From Globodera rostochiensis (lineage: Eukaryota > Nematoda > Chromadorea > Rhabditida > Heteroderidae), in contig JAEVLN010000001.1 of NCBI GenBank assembly GCA_018350325.1, positions 3,151,501 through 3,215,500 on the forward strand: 64,000 nt of DNA. The letters run 5' to 3'. Positions 44,024 to 55,124 of the stretch are shown here, piece after piece. The translations under genes were made by a program, and so were the position numbers. Below the pieces are notes generated by a model. That model was not told the DNA's origin. It saw nothing but the letters and a program-made list of their open reading frames with translations, and searched no databases. Position 1 is the first letter of the stretch. Each line of letters begins with the position of its first letter.

Positions 44024-47000
44024 TAAATTAATTAAAATAATTAACCAATGGCCATAAGTCTGCGCGTTTGATTGCTGCTGAGCGGTTGAACCAAACAAAC
44101 TGGTGCCAAAACGCTTCATTCCTTTCGCTATTTTCTGTTTGCAATAGTCAAAAGTCACCGCCTCCTGCTGGTTGCTCTCTAAACCAAAGACTTCCATTTG
44201 TACTTATTTATAAGAAATGTTTGGAGTTTGAGTCAAGGTACTTTTTTATTGGGGTCAGATGATTTTTATAGAATATTAATCTAATATGTTCAAAATGGGA
44301 AACTTTTCAACTTCTATGACCAAATTGTATTGAATGGCATATTTCGGAACGATTGGCCGACATTTGCGGTGCCGAGACCTGCAGCGTCCAGCTACCATAA
44401 TGTCTCATTTGAGGTGCCGGAATTACTGTGGCTTGGTGCAGCAATTTTAAAACGTACCGTATCTGTTTCGGCTCGGCTTGGCCTTCTGGTTCTTGCCACC
44501 GTACACCATCTCGTCCTTGAAGCGTTTTTGCTGCTTTTGCTGTGCCAGTTGGTGCGCATCGTACATTTGTTTGATGTCTTCGCCAAATAAAGGCAGCGCG
44601 CACAGTTTGCCAACAATTTTTGGCACATCATTCGGCGTAATTTGGGCGCCACCGGACACACTTTTCTGGTTCTTCATCACTTTGTAAAGCCGAAGTAACT
44701 CCTAAGAATGATTAATTAAGGATCAATTACAATTTAATTGATCAAGGACGTAAATTTGCTGAAAACCCCACTTGGTGTGCCTCCAGTTTACGGCGATTTC
44801 CCTCAAAGTCCGAGCTCCCTTTGCTTTCAGCCATTAATTGTTCCGCTTGCTTGATGGACAATTCGATGTATGCCTCGGTGTTGTCGTTGTTAGCTTTGAG
44901 GGCAGACGAACTCTGGTAGGCGTTTAATGTGGCCGCCTAAAACAGCAGCTTTCTGTCAGCTTAAATCGGTATTTTTGCTTTCTTACGTCCTCACAGATCG
45001 TATTTATCTCCTTCTCCATTTGCCGCTGCACCACCTGCTTGTCGGACAACGAACCGCGATTTTGAGCAATTTGTTTCAGCAATGCTTGATCAACGGTACG
45101 TTCGATCACGCGCTGTTCACAGTGAATGCGCATGTGCATCATCCAGCTGTGACGGCACTTCTAAATCATATTTTCGTAATTTTTAATCTTCAGTGTTTGG
45201 AGTTAAAATTACTTGACAATTGTTATTGGAATCCATCGGATAACGGTTTTTAATGTTTGGATTGGGATGTGAGCCTTCCTGAACGCCCTCCAACCAACAT
45301 CGATCGTGACAGCTTTGGGTAAACACTGTAGTGCTACCGCCATCGCTAGTTCTTTTAACTGTAGTGCAGTCAGCCTTTAAATAAAAAATCATATTGGTAC
45401 AATGACAAAACTTTTTAAATATTTATTTTGCTATTAAATATTTCAAAAATTCGAGACCAACATCGGTGCAAACGAGGCGCGGATATTCGAGATCAACTTC
45501 CTCGACGGAGTAGTATTTGAGCACCTCGTCTTTCTCTTTCTCTCCTTTGCCAATGGCACTGTCCAGCTTGTTTATGTCGACAAGGTTCATTTGAATTCTT
45601 GACATTATGTTTGCCATTGGCTGGGCAAGATCAGTGACGATGCGACGGGCATCGGTTAGAGACACGGATTCTCTGGTGAGATGAGGCGGCAGTTCGCTCA
45701 AATAGTCCAACAATCGATGGCATTCTGCCTCTGATTTGGCCCAACTTTCGGCATAATTCTCCATGTCCTTCTTTGAATACTCCTTCCCGGACTTCTTGAT
45801 CAAGCAAAGCTTTTCAAATGCTTCGTTGTCCACACAGTAAAATTTGTTTCGGTGCAAAAGCTCCACCTTAAAAGACCAATTAGATTATAATTTTGGAATC
45901 CTAAATTAAATCCATAAACCCACCCCATATTTTTGTTCAAGTGGCTTCAACTCTTCCTCCAACAGCGAGAGCACATTTCCTTAAATTATTTTTTAATAAA
46001 TATTATTACGGGCGATTCGCACCAACCAACGTTAAAGTCGCTCCCTCTTGCATGAATGAACAAAAAAAAAAAGTTCTAGTTGGTAAATGACAATTTTATT
46101 CAATGGCATTTATGCCAAAAGTGTCATTCATTACATGTATCGCACTTTTGTGCATATGGGTGAGAATGCCATCGAAGCAGTACTTAAAGTTAACCGATGC
46201 ACGGTACGCGGCAGGCCTCAGACAAAAGCCGATGCCATGCAGTTTTTCCAGCCCGTTGATGGAGTACATCATATTGGGAAAGTTTATTTGGTCATTCAAA
46301 ATGCCGCCAGTGTCACCGATGCCCGGGGAGTCAACGCAACAAAGCTTGTTGCCCTCTGAAAATTTAGAATTAAATTCATAAATATTTAATTTTAGAGCAT
46401 ATTTAAATTCATAATTAACTAAAAATAAAATAACTGCTTGAAAATGTTCTGTTGAACGACCTTTTAAAGGAAGTATGTAGGGCGTTGCACATTGTGTTCT
46501 GGATTTGGTGGCATCAAGCCGCTCTTTGGCGTTTGCTTCACCCAAAAACACCGATTTGCTCACGTAACTCCCATCAACATTGCGTTCCGTTTTGTTAAAT
46601 CGGGCCGGAATCATAAAAGCAACATCGTCTGCCTGAAATTCAATATTAAAAACTCAATCATTTCATTTTACCGTATCCCAGGGAAATCACATCTTACTGT
46701 ACCCCAGGGATTTGATGATCCAAAACCACATCTTACTGTATCCCAGGGGTTTGATGATACATTCATCTTATTGTGTCCCAAGGATTTATGATCCAATTCA
46801 TCTTACTGTATCCCAAGGATAAAGATTTATTCTTACTGTATCCCAAGGATTTATGATCCAATTCATCTTAATCCCAAGGATTTATGATCCAATTCTCCCA
46901 AGGATTTATGATCCAATTCATCTTACTGTGTCCCAGGGATTTGATTATCCAAAATCACATATTACTGTATCCCAGGGATTTGATGATACAATTCATCTTA

Positions 47001-47736
47001 TTGTGTCCCAAGGATTTATAATCCAATTCATCTTACTGTATCTTTATGATTCACTTCATCTTACTGTAACGCTCCTCTTGAAACTACAGTATTAAAGAAC
47101 TTTCAAATCAACCTTCTCCCACCTCAAGGGCTTCATGCATTGTCGGATATTTCAGGTAGTTCAGCAACGCGTTGATCATCGTCGATTTGCCAATGCCAGT
47201 TTCGCCCATCAACAAAATGTTCAAGTCTTCCTTTTTGTGAAGTCGCACTAACTGATCGGTTAACGCCGTTTTTGACGCAAAATGACGGAAAATGTCGCCG
47301 TGCTCTTCAACATTGGCACAACGGAAACTGAACGCCTCCACGGGGGTGCGGCCACAGGCACAGAACAAATGATCGATTTGCGCCTTTTAAATGAAAAATA
47401 TTGGGGTATTTTTTGATGGTTCAAATTTGGGGCGTGAAACCCCCGACCCCGAATTGTCCCCGACCCTGCAAACTTGGACTATTTTTCGGGGGATTTCCCC
47501 GGAACCCCACAATCGAAACCCCCGACATTGGGGTTCAACCCGACGACTTCAAATTAACTCACATTTGCCTGCTTAACGAAAGCCAAAGTCTTTCCACAAT
47601 CATCGCAACCCCACAGAAAATCGCCGTTTGGGCATTTGCCTTCGAGGGCCTTGGAGAGGGGACACGGCAAAGCACAATTCAGCAATGTTTGGCCAGTGGC
47701 CGGCTCTGTTCCATCAGTCAGCTGCGAGTTTTCGAT
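44024..47736 (-). pseudogene. Inverted, 5'-truncated copy of the GTPase gene
   Basis: Exons equivalent to 4-14 are readable on the minus strand: IENSQLTDG (47736-47562), the G1 exon with GETGIGKSTMIN (47382-47122), ADDVAFMIPARF.. (about 46635-46466), the VDSPGIGDTGG exon (46363-46096), LLEEELKPLEQKYG (about 45981-45925), VELLHRNKFYCVD (45866-45462), then the Cys/His exons and the KPSRNRYG exon (about 44700-44456) and the last exon. Exons 1-3 are missing. In this copy the G3 exon stays in frame where the left arm has a 1-bp deletion, but it too stops before a G4 region. The final exon reads past the arm border into the satellite (to about 43907), adding a repeat-encoded tail. Confidence 0.85.
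46663..47068. repeat. Short version of the GTPase-intron satellite (right arm)
   Basis: About 0.4 kb of CTTACTGTATCCCA(A/G)GGATTT.ATGATCCAATTCA-type units (mostly 30-36 bp) at the position homologous to the 2-kb array at 36310-38290. The pure 24-bp unit is almost absent. Confidence 0.85.
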
Positions 47737-47832
47737 CTGAAAAATAAAAAAGATTAAAGAATCTGATTCAAATTTTAATGGGGTCCCAAACTGGTGGTAA
47801 TCAATCTTTATAAGAAATGGAAGTTCATGCCC

Positions 47833-49312
47833 CACCCGTTTCTTAATTTGTCTGCTCTGATCTAACAGTTGTGGGGCCTTTTATGTAACTTTTGAATTTC
47901 CTTTCGCACAATTAGGGACCGGTGAAAATCAAAAAATCCGAAACCGATTTTCAGTTTGAAAATTTTTCGGATTCTTACATTGCAGACCGAGAGGATCGAT
48001 TGGTATTGTTTTGTTCGATTTTGGCTCTGGCCGCTATGACCGATATTTACCATAATTTTTTAACAANGAAACAGTAATTTTTCTGCCATTTGTTCAGAGG
48101 GCACTCCGCGCCGTTGAAACTACAGACACTGTTGGATCTGCAGACAAAGATGGACCAGNNTATCAACAAACACAACACACCATCGACGAGTTGACCCAAA
48201 AATTAACGGGTTGGGTTAGCTTTTTGAATTTAAACCCNNNCATTTTTAACCTTGAGAAGCTTAGCCAGCCATCTTTTGTTTCTCATTAATTCACCGTTTC
48301 AGTTCCAATGATCATGATGCAAAGTGATCAAAGCATTGCTGGAGAACTTATGGACTTGAGCAGAAGCAAGCGGCGAATTCTGAACAACAAAAAGCTGATC
48401 AAAATGCATGTGTCCAGCGATTGATCAAGTGGGTTTTTAAACCAGGGATTATATCTGTCCCTTTTTTGAGATTTGTCTTGCCATAATTTTGCCATATTTT
48501 AGAATTTGTGAAGATTTCATTTTGGGAAAGCAAATCTCTAATAAATTGAGTAAAAATTCNNNNAAAATTTNCTCGGCGGCGCCTACGGCATCGCCGACCC
48601 CCCCCCCCCCCCCCCAAAAATGAAGCAGAATTCCAAAAAAAAAAAATTTTTTTTTTTAACTTTAAGAAAACTGCCATGAAATGCCATATTTTTGACCTAT
48701 CGAGCCATAAAAAGCCATATTTTCTCGAAGGTGATCTGACCTCCGCCCCCCCACTAGGGTGCAAAAAATGGCTTGGAGCCGGGCGGGTATTTTTCGGGTA
48801 TTCGAAAAAGTGCCGGGCGGCATTTCCAAGAAAAATTTTTTGCGTTAATTTCATTTAAAAACAAAATACTTTCACAATTAATAGGATTTAAATTAAGAAT
48901 ATTACCAAAGCTATAATGGCGGTAATTTTTTTAATGATTTTAGTAGAGATCGAACACGGGCCGAGTATACGGGTTTTCACGGCCCCGTACCCCGTGTTTT
49001 TTAGGTCGACACGGGTTCACGGGCAACNNACGAGTTTTTAGCCNNCGTGTTGCCCTTCCCGTGTAGGTCGGCGAACCCTTGCCCGGTTTTCTGACACGGT
49101 TTATACGGGCTAAAATAATTTGACAATGATTGATCACTGATGCATGGCGGCGAACTTACTGAACTCTATTTCGACAATTTCAAACCCCGAACCCGAATTC
49201 GAACAATTTTGAAAATTCCAAAATCAATTTGGCCCGAAATTGTACAAAATTCTAGTGGCATTAAGCATGCATTTGCCAAGAATTTGGTTTGTGCCATTTC
49301 CTTAAATTATTC
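47833..49312. repeat. Direct copy of 52208-53711, error-rich, abutting the gap
   Basis: Matches 52208-53711 base for base except many single-base losses and isolated N calls (48067, 48159-48160, 48238-48240, 48560-48563, 48571, 49028-49029, 49043-49044). It ends exactly at the 503-base gap. This pattern suggests poorly corrected gap-filling rather than a natural duplication. Confidence 0.85.
48090..48430 (+). pseudogene. SPRY-family N-terminal coiled-coil fragment (degraded copy)
   Basis: Same content as the fragment at 52468-52809 but with base losses that break both exons. Treat as a duplicate or assembly artefact of that fragment. Confidence 0.6.
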
Positions 49313-49815
49313 NNNNNNNNNNNNNNNNNNNNNNNNNNNNNNNNNNNNNNNNNNNNNNNNNNNNNNNNNNNNNNNNNNNNNNNNNNNNNNNNNNNNNNNN
49401 NNNNNNNNNNNNNNNNNNNNNNNNNNNNNNNNNNNNNNNNNNNNNNNNNNNNNNNNNNNNNNNNNNNNNNNNNNNNNNNNNNNNNNNNNNNNNNNNNNNN
49501 NNNNNNNNNNNNNNNNNNNNNNNNNNNNNNNNNNNNNNNNNNNNNNNNNNNNNNNNNNNNNNNNNNNNNNNNNNNNNNNNNNNNNNNNNNNNNNNNNNNN
49601 NNNNNNNNNNNNNNNNNNNNNNNNNNNNNNNNNNNNNNNNNNNNNNNNNNNNNNNNNNNNNNNNNNNNNNNNNNNNNNNNNNNNNNNNNNNNNNNNNNNN
49701 NNNNNNNNNNNNNNNNNNNNNNNNNNNNNNNNNNNNNNNNNNNNNNNNNNNNNNNNNNNNNNNNNNNNNNNNNNNNNNNNNNNNNNNNNNNNNNNNNNNN
49801 NNNNNNNNNNNNNNN
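49313..49815. other. Scaffold gap (503 N)
   Basis: A continuous run of 503 undetermined bases. Any frame across it is meaningless. Confidence 1.
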
Positions 49816-50411
49816 ACCCCTAAAATCGAAATTTTTGGAGGAAAAATTGCTTAAGAAAAATGCGGGAATGATTAAAAAATTTCTGTTCTGGTTTTCTGAT
49901 TTACCAGAATTTCTGGTCGTTTTGGGCACCAGAATTCTGTTTTCTGATTTCTGATTTTTAAAAGGGGCACCAGAATTCTGATTTCTGGTTTTTAAAAAGG
50001 CGACCAGAGCACATCCCTGATCTGTAGGCTGGCCGGAAAATGCGACACTAAGAATGCCTAACTCTAAGCCTAGGGTGGCTTAGGCCTAAGTCTAACGAAC
50101 ATAAGTCTCTAACTTTTCCCCAGATATTATATCCGACTTTGGTGTTACTTAAAAGTCGGGTTTTCCTCAATTTTCAAAAATTTTCTTTCAAATCTGTGTT
50201 GCATTTTCCGCTTGGTGTCGCATTTTCCGGGTGCCATCTGTAGCTTTGGATAGGTAGCTGCGGATCAAATTATACTTAACCTTTTTGAATAAGCTGTAGA
50301 TTTTTCAATCCACAGATACCCCAGCTACAGCTAGATATTGCAGATTTTAATCTTTAGCATTGCGAATATGAGCATCAGAAAGCAACCAAAATGTGCTTTC
50401 GGGTTTTTTAG
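49816..50411. other. Repeat-derived flank upstream of the F-box-like gene
   Basis: 49885-50005 is made of CCAGAATTCTG/TTTCTG words and ends CCAGAGCACATCCCTG; reversed, CAGGGATGTGCTCTGG resembles a hAT terminus. 50050-50105 has CTAAGCC/GGCTTAGG palindromic words. The F-box-like exons 1-2 expected here are not present. Confidence 0.45.
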
Positions 50412-51737
50412 TTACATCGACCAATGTGTCATCGAATTTCTTCAACGCATCCGACGACTTTTCGACTCCAAAGGCATCATCACTCTTTCCATTTTAATAG
50501 CCAACGACCAAAACCGTTGTTGGCAAATCATTTGGCACCGGATTTGGCCGTTGATCAATGACAACATTTGCACTCTTTCGTTCGAGCACTCCAATTTCGA
50601 CCGTTTGCGCCAATTCTCTCCGACCGTTTTCCGCGATTGTGCAAAGCTCCGAGAGCTCGAAGTCTTTGGTCCTTTTTTCGCGTTCCCGGCCGATGACAGT
50701 GCCGGCGCTTCTTCTGCCCAAGCAGTGGCCAAATGGTTGCACACGCCCCGCGGGGATGGACTTCCAAAGTTGTTGCGATGCACCTTTGATAAGGATGGAA
50801 TTGAAGAGGGGCTGAAAATGGTAATAATTTCTGGGGGGTAAACCCAACTCATCTATCGAATGGCGTTAAGTCTTTCTAAATCGGTTACGGTTGAAGTAAG
50901 TTATGCTCGATGGATGAGTGGATATGGATAAGATGGGTATGAATGAGTTGGGTGGGACCCAATTTTTTGGCACTAGTCTATCTGTATTCTAATTCTCGAA
51001 TGGGTGATTTTTTTAAATTTGTTGCCCTTAAGGAATTTGTCAATTCGACGGATCCGGTCAATTTCTTCATCAGTATTTGGGCTCATTCTGATGTTCACAT
51101 TGTGCCATTTGAAGTGCAAAACAATTTGACGGGGGAGCGATTCGTGTTGAGACGTTGTAACGCTCATAATTGGCTGATGGTTCGTTGTCCGATTGAGCGC
51201 GACGAGGACAAATGGGCCGAGTGGGAGCAGGAGGTGGCTGAATGGGATTGCTATGGGCGCTGGAATTGCATTTGCATTGCCTTCGACGACAGTGACATTG
51301 GCGACGAGTAAGGGCGGAATTGGGGGGATTTGCCGCATTTTCTGGTACTTACTTATCCAGGGGTTGTAACTAAAATTTTTTCAAAATAAGGACATCAGGG
51401 CAAAAAATACGATTTTGGGGTCAGAAATAAGGACATTTTACATATTGTTGACATGAGGTGCTCGCAGGCACGTATTTAGGGATTTTACTTTGAGAGGGGG
51501 GGAAAAAGTCACATTTTGGGTTCGGCCCGAAAGGATAAAAGCTATTTATGGAGGTATAAACGCCACAATTTGGTTTAATTTATGCGTGTGAGAAATGAAA
51601 AAAGCTTTCTACGCGTGCAATTTGTTAATATTTTTTTAAATTTCACATCCATTTCCGTTTTTTATATTTCTATTTTCAGACTGCTTGAAGTTGAAGCAAA
51701 TGAAGGTCCGAGTGAGCCCAAAAAGAGAAAGAACTGA
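50412..51737 (+). pseudogene. F-box-like family member lacking exons 1-2
   Basis: Exons 50412-50820, 51033-51307 and 51680-51737 match exons 3-5 of the complete gene at 61970-63759, with conserved phases. Readable motifs: [92 protein letters not shown], and the basic tail EPKKRKN. No start codon exon or F-box-like block lies upstream; a repeat end (CACATCCCTG) and the scaffold gap do. It is a truncated copy, unless the missing exons lie in the gap. All remaining exons are open, so loss is recent. Confidence 0.8.
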
Positions 51738-52019
51738 GGACGAGGGAATTTGGATGAAAATATTCAAAAAATGGACTAAACATTTAAATTGTTGCTTTTT
51801 TCTTTTCAATATGAATAGTGTCTTGTTTTCCCGAATTTGAGACATTGGAGAAAATTCTTATGCTTTTTGTTCTCTTTTTTGCCCCGGGTATAAGAAAGAG
51901 TATTTTTCCAAAAATCAATTTTGCCTCAAAATTATTTAGAAGCACCACCATTACTTGTCTTTCCATTGTAATTTTGTGCTTTTTCGAGATTTGGAGGCCA
52001 AAATTGATTTTTGGGAAAT

Positions 52020-52138
52020 TCAAAAATAAATGGTTGGGGGCACAAGTTGCCGGGCCCTCACGATCTCTGGTTACGTTGGCATGCTTTGGCGACAAAATTG
52101 AAGCGAACTTTGGACCGGACTTTAAATACAAATTCTGA
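52020..52138 (+). pseudogene. SPRY-domain C-terminal relic
   Basis: A short frame ends VTLACFGDKIEANFGPDFKYKF-like sequence at TGA (52136-52138); GDKIEANFGPDF is the characteristic end of cyst-nematode SPRY/RBP proteins (compare IEANFGRDF at the end of the SPRYSEC gene here). The rest of the domain is missing. A shorter, more degraded version (AATAAATGGTTGGGGG) follows the F-box-like gene at about 63897. Confidence 0.7.
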
Positions 52139-52467
52139 TGATGAATAAGAAGCGAAAGGATTTGTTTTTAAATTGTTTTTTAAACAGTTATACAATTCGA
52201 TTTGTTTTCTTAATTTGTCTGCTCTGATCTAACAGTTGTGGGGCGCTTTTATGTAACTTTTGAATTTCCTTTCGCACAATTAGGGACCGGTGAAAATCAA
52301 AAATTTCCGAAACCGATTTTCAGTTTGAAAATTTTTCGGATTCTTACATTGCAGACCGAGAGGAGTCGATTGGTATATGTTTTGTTCGATTTTGGCTCTG
52401 GCCGCTATGACCGATATTTACCATATATTTTTTAACAAAAACAGTAATTTTTCTGCCATTTGTTCAG

Positions 52468-52809
52468 AGGGCACTCCGCGCCGAATTGAAACTACAGACA
52501 CTGTTGGATCTGCAGACAAAGATGGACCAGTATCAACAAACAGCAACACACCATCGACGAGTTGACCCAAAAATTAACGGGTTGGGTTAGCTTTTTGAAT
52601 TTTAAACCCCATTTTTAACCTTGAGAAGCTTAGCCAGCCATCTTTTGTTTCTCATTAATTTCACCGTTTCAGTTTCCAATGATCAGTTTTTGATGCAAAG
52701 TGATCAGAAAGCATTGCTGGAGAGACTTAATGGACTTGAGCAGAAGCAAGCGGCGAATTCTGAACAACAAAAAGCTGATCAAAATGCACTGTGTCCAGCG
52801 ATTGATCAA
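52468..52809 (+). pseudogene. SPRY-family N-terminal coiled-coil fragment
   Basis: Two exon-like blocks with good borders: 52468-52580 (ALRAELKLQTLLDLQTKMDQ) and 52673-52809 ([18 protein letters not shown], then [15 protein letters not shown] before GTGGGT). Heptad-like Leu and Gln-rich repeats of this kind precede the SPRY domain in many large Globodera SPRY proteins. No SPRY domain follows; instead a SPRY C-terminal relic lies upstream at 52020-52138. Confidence 0.6.
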
Positions 52810-53344
52810 GTGGGTTTTTAAACCAGGGATTATATCTGTCCCTTTTTTAGAGATTTGTCTTGCCATAATTTTGCCATATTTTAGAATTTGTGAAGATGTT
52901 TCATTTTGGGTAAAGCAAATCTCTAATAAATTGAGTAAAAATTCAAAATTTCTCGGCGGCGCCTATCGGCATCGCCGACCCCCCCCCCCCCCTCCAAAAA
53001 TGAAGCAGAATTCCAAAAAAAAAACAATGTTTTTTTTTAATTCTTTAAGAAAACTGCCATGAAATGCCATATTTTTGACCTATCGATGCCATAAAAATGC
53101 CATATTTTCTCGAAGGTGATCTGACCTCCCTGCCCCCCCCCACTAGGGTGCGAAAAAATGGCTTGGAGCCGGGCGGGTATTTTTTCGGGTATTCGAAAAA
53201 GTGCCGGGCGGCTATTTCCAAGAAAAATTTTTTGCGTTAATTTCATTTAAAAACAAAATACTTTCACAATTAGATAGGATTTAAATTAAGAATATTACCA
53301 AAGCTATAATGGCGGTAATTTTTTTAATGATTTTTAGTAGAGAT

Positions 53345-53510
53345 CGAACACGGGCCGAGTATACGGGTTTTCACGGCCCCGTACCCCGTGTTTTTTTAGG
53401 TCGACACGGGTTCACGGGCAACACGAGTTTTTAGCCCGTGTTGCCCTTGCCCGTGTAGGTCGGCGAACCCTTGCCCGTGTTTTCTGACACGGTTTATACG
53501 GGCTAAAATT
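53345..53510. repeat. CACGGGC-word repeat block
   Basis: Dense ACACGGG/CCCGTGT words in both orientations, e.g. TCGACACGGGTTCACGGGC and AGCCCGTGTTGCCC. Same type of self-complementary terminus as other hAT-like ends here; the copy at 48945-49115 is its duplicate. Confidence 0.5.
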
Positions 53511-54080
53511 GAATTTGACAATGATTGATCACTGATGCATGGCGGCGAACTTACTGAACTCTATTTCGACCAATTTCAAACCCCGAACCCGAATTCGAAC
53601 AATTTTTGAAAATTCCAAAATCAATTTGGCCTCGAAATTGTACAAAATTCTAGTGGCATTAAGCATGCATTTGCCAAGAATTTGGTTTGTGCCCATTTCC
53701 TTAAATTATTCTTGGATAGTAAATAATTTTAAAGGTTCCCAGAGGTTCGTTTAAGTAAAAGCAAACAAAAAAAGTTATAAACTTATTTCTTAAAAACTTA
53801 TTTTCTCAGGTCTTTACCCAACTCGCTACCCGCCAACCCAACTCACTACAATCCAACTCGTTTTGTCCAAACTCGCTACATTTTCTTAATCGAGAGTTCC
53901 CCTAAAAAAAATTTTTATTTATATTTTTTATAAAATTTTCAAAAAGCAAATTTTTCTATTGAGAGAAGTTTTCGCACATTTTTTATTCATTATTTTGGCA
54001 CTCTTTGGGGTTTTTTGGTCTTTAAGTCAATATTTCGCAGTTTTTAGTCAATATAAATCTCGGTTCTAATCAGTAGGTAT

Positions 54081-55116
54081 TAGTGCTGCACGAGACCCAA
54101 AATTTCTCGATACTCGAGACTCGAGCCCGAGCCCGATACTTTACCTCGAGACTCGAGCCCGAGCCCGATACTTTACCTCGAGACTCGAGCCCGAGACCCA
54201 AAAAACCCGAGACTTTTCTCGAGTCGATACTCGATATCGAGACTTTTTTTTCGTAAAATTTTTAATTACTTCAAAAATGTCATAATTTGCTAAGATAACG
54301 TCAATTTTAGACCAAATCTAATGATTTTTATCTTGATTTTGACTAAAAATAATCGGTTTAAAAGTAAAGATGGTGTGCCCAGGCACGTATTTAGGATTTT
54401 GCTTTGGGGAGGGGTACCGGCGGAAAAAGTCGATTTTTAGGCATGTATTTTAGGGTTTTATTGCATTTTTCCTTTGCAAGTTTTTCCGAAAATTTTTGTT
54501 TTTAGGGATGTATTTTTCCCTTTTTATTGCGTTTTTTGATTAAGAAAATTCCCAAGATGCAATTTTTTTGAGAATTCTGCTTTACTTCTGGGGCGGGCGG
54601 GATGTCGGCGGTGCCGATAGGCGCCGCCGAGAAAATTTTGAATCTTTTTACTCAATTTGTTAAGAGATTTTAACCAAAAATTTTAAAAATGCGGTAATTT
54701 TTGTAAACTTTTTTAGGTGTAGGAAGGAGGATTACAAAAAAAAACAACCATATTAGGTTTTGTTTTTTGACTATAAATCTGTAAAAAAGAGTAATTAAGT
54801 ATTTAATTAAAAGAATAAAGCGTGGTTCCACTCGGGGATTGAACCTCTGCTAAGGAAAATAAGAAACAAGAATTTAACCACTAAGCCACAAGAGATTTAA
54901 GGAAAGCGTTGTGCAAAAGATATTAATTATGCATTTTTTAAATATTTAAGCTCAGAAGTTGTGATGAATTTTCACCAAAAATGTCATCTTTACCAGTGTA
55001 AAAAAGTCTCGAAAATCGAGACTAAATACGCGAGACTCGAGCCCGAGCCCGAGACCCAAAAAACTCGAGACTTTTCTCGAGTCGATACTCGATATCGAGA
55101 CTCTCGTGCAGCACTA
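54081..55116. mobile_element. hAT-like element with perfect TIRs and 8-bp target duplication
   Basis: GTAGGTAT flanks both sides (54073-54080, 55117-55124). Both ends are TAGTGCTGCACGAGA in inverted orientation. Subterminal regions are made of ACTCGAG/CCCGAG words (54110-54250, 55015-55105). The 1036-bp interior holds the GC-rich hairpin repeat (about 54604) and a tRNA-like segment (54828-54900). No transposase frame, so it is non-autonomous. Confidence 0.92.
54828..54900 (-). other. tRNA-like segment inside the hAT-like element
   Basis: The minus strand reads TGTGGCTTAGTGGTTAAATT (A-box-like), then GGTTCAATCCCCGAG (B-box-like) and CCACGC. Spacing is tRNA-like (about 70 bases), but the anticodon arm is AT-rich and stem pairing is poor. 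Probably a SINE head or tRNA pseudogene captured by the transposon. Confidence 0.4.
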
Positions 55117-55124
55117 GTAGGTAT

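Larger units (their letters stand above)
44024..47785. repeat. Inverted duplication, right arm
   Basis: Reverse-complement copy of 35632-41010. The outer border is in the intron upstream of GTPase exon 4; the inner border coincides with the edge of the hairpin satellite. The last intron (about 44200-44455) has different content from its left-arm equivalent (40512-40860). Confidence 0.92.
52208..53711. repeat. Clean copy of the 47833-49312 block
   Basis: Free of N calls and probably the true sequence. It contains the SPRY-family N-terminal fragment, a GC-rich hairpin repeat (about 52955) and a CACGGG-word block (53350-53510). Confidence 0.85.

Noticed and set aside
49140..49954. Frames of more than 220 codons across the N run
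   Set aside because: Undetermined bases cannot contain stops; not evidence of coding.
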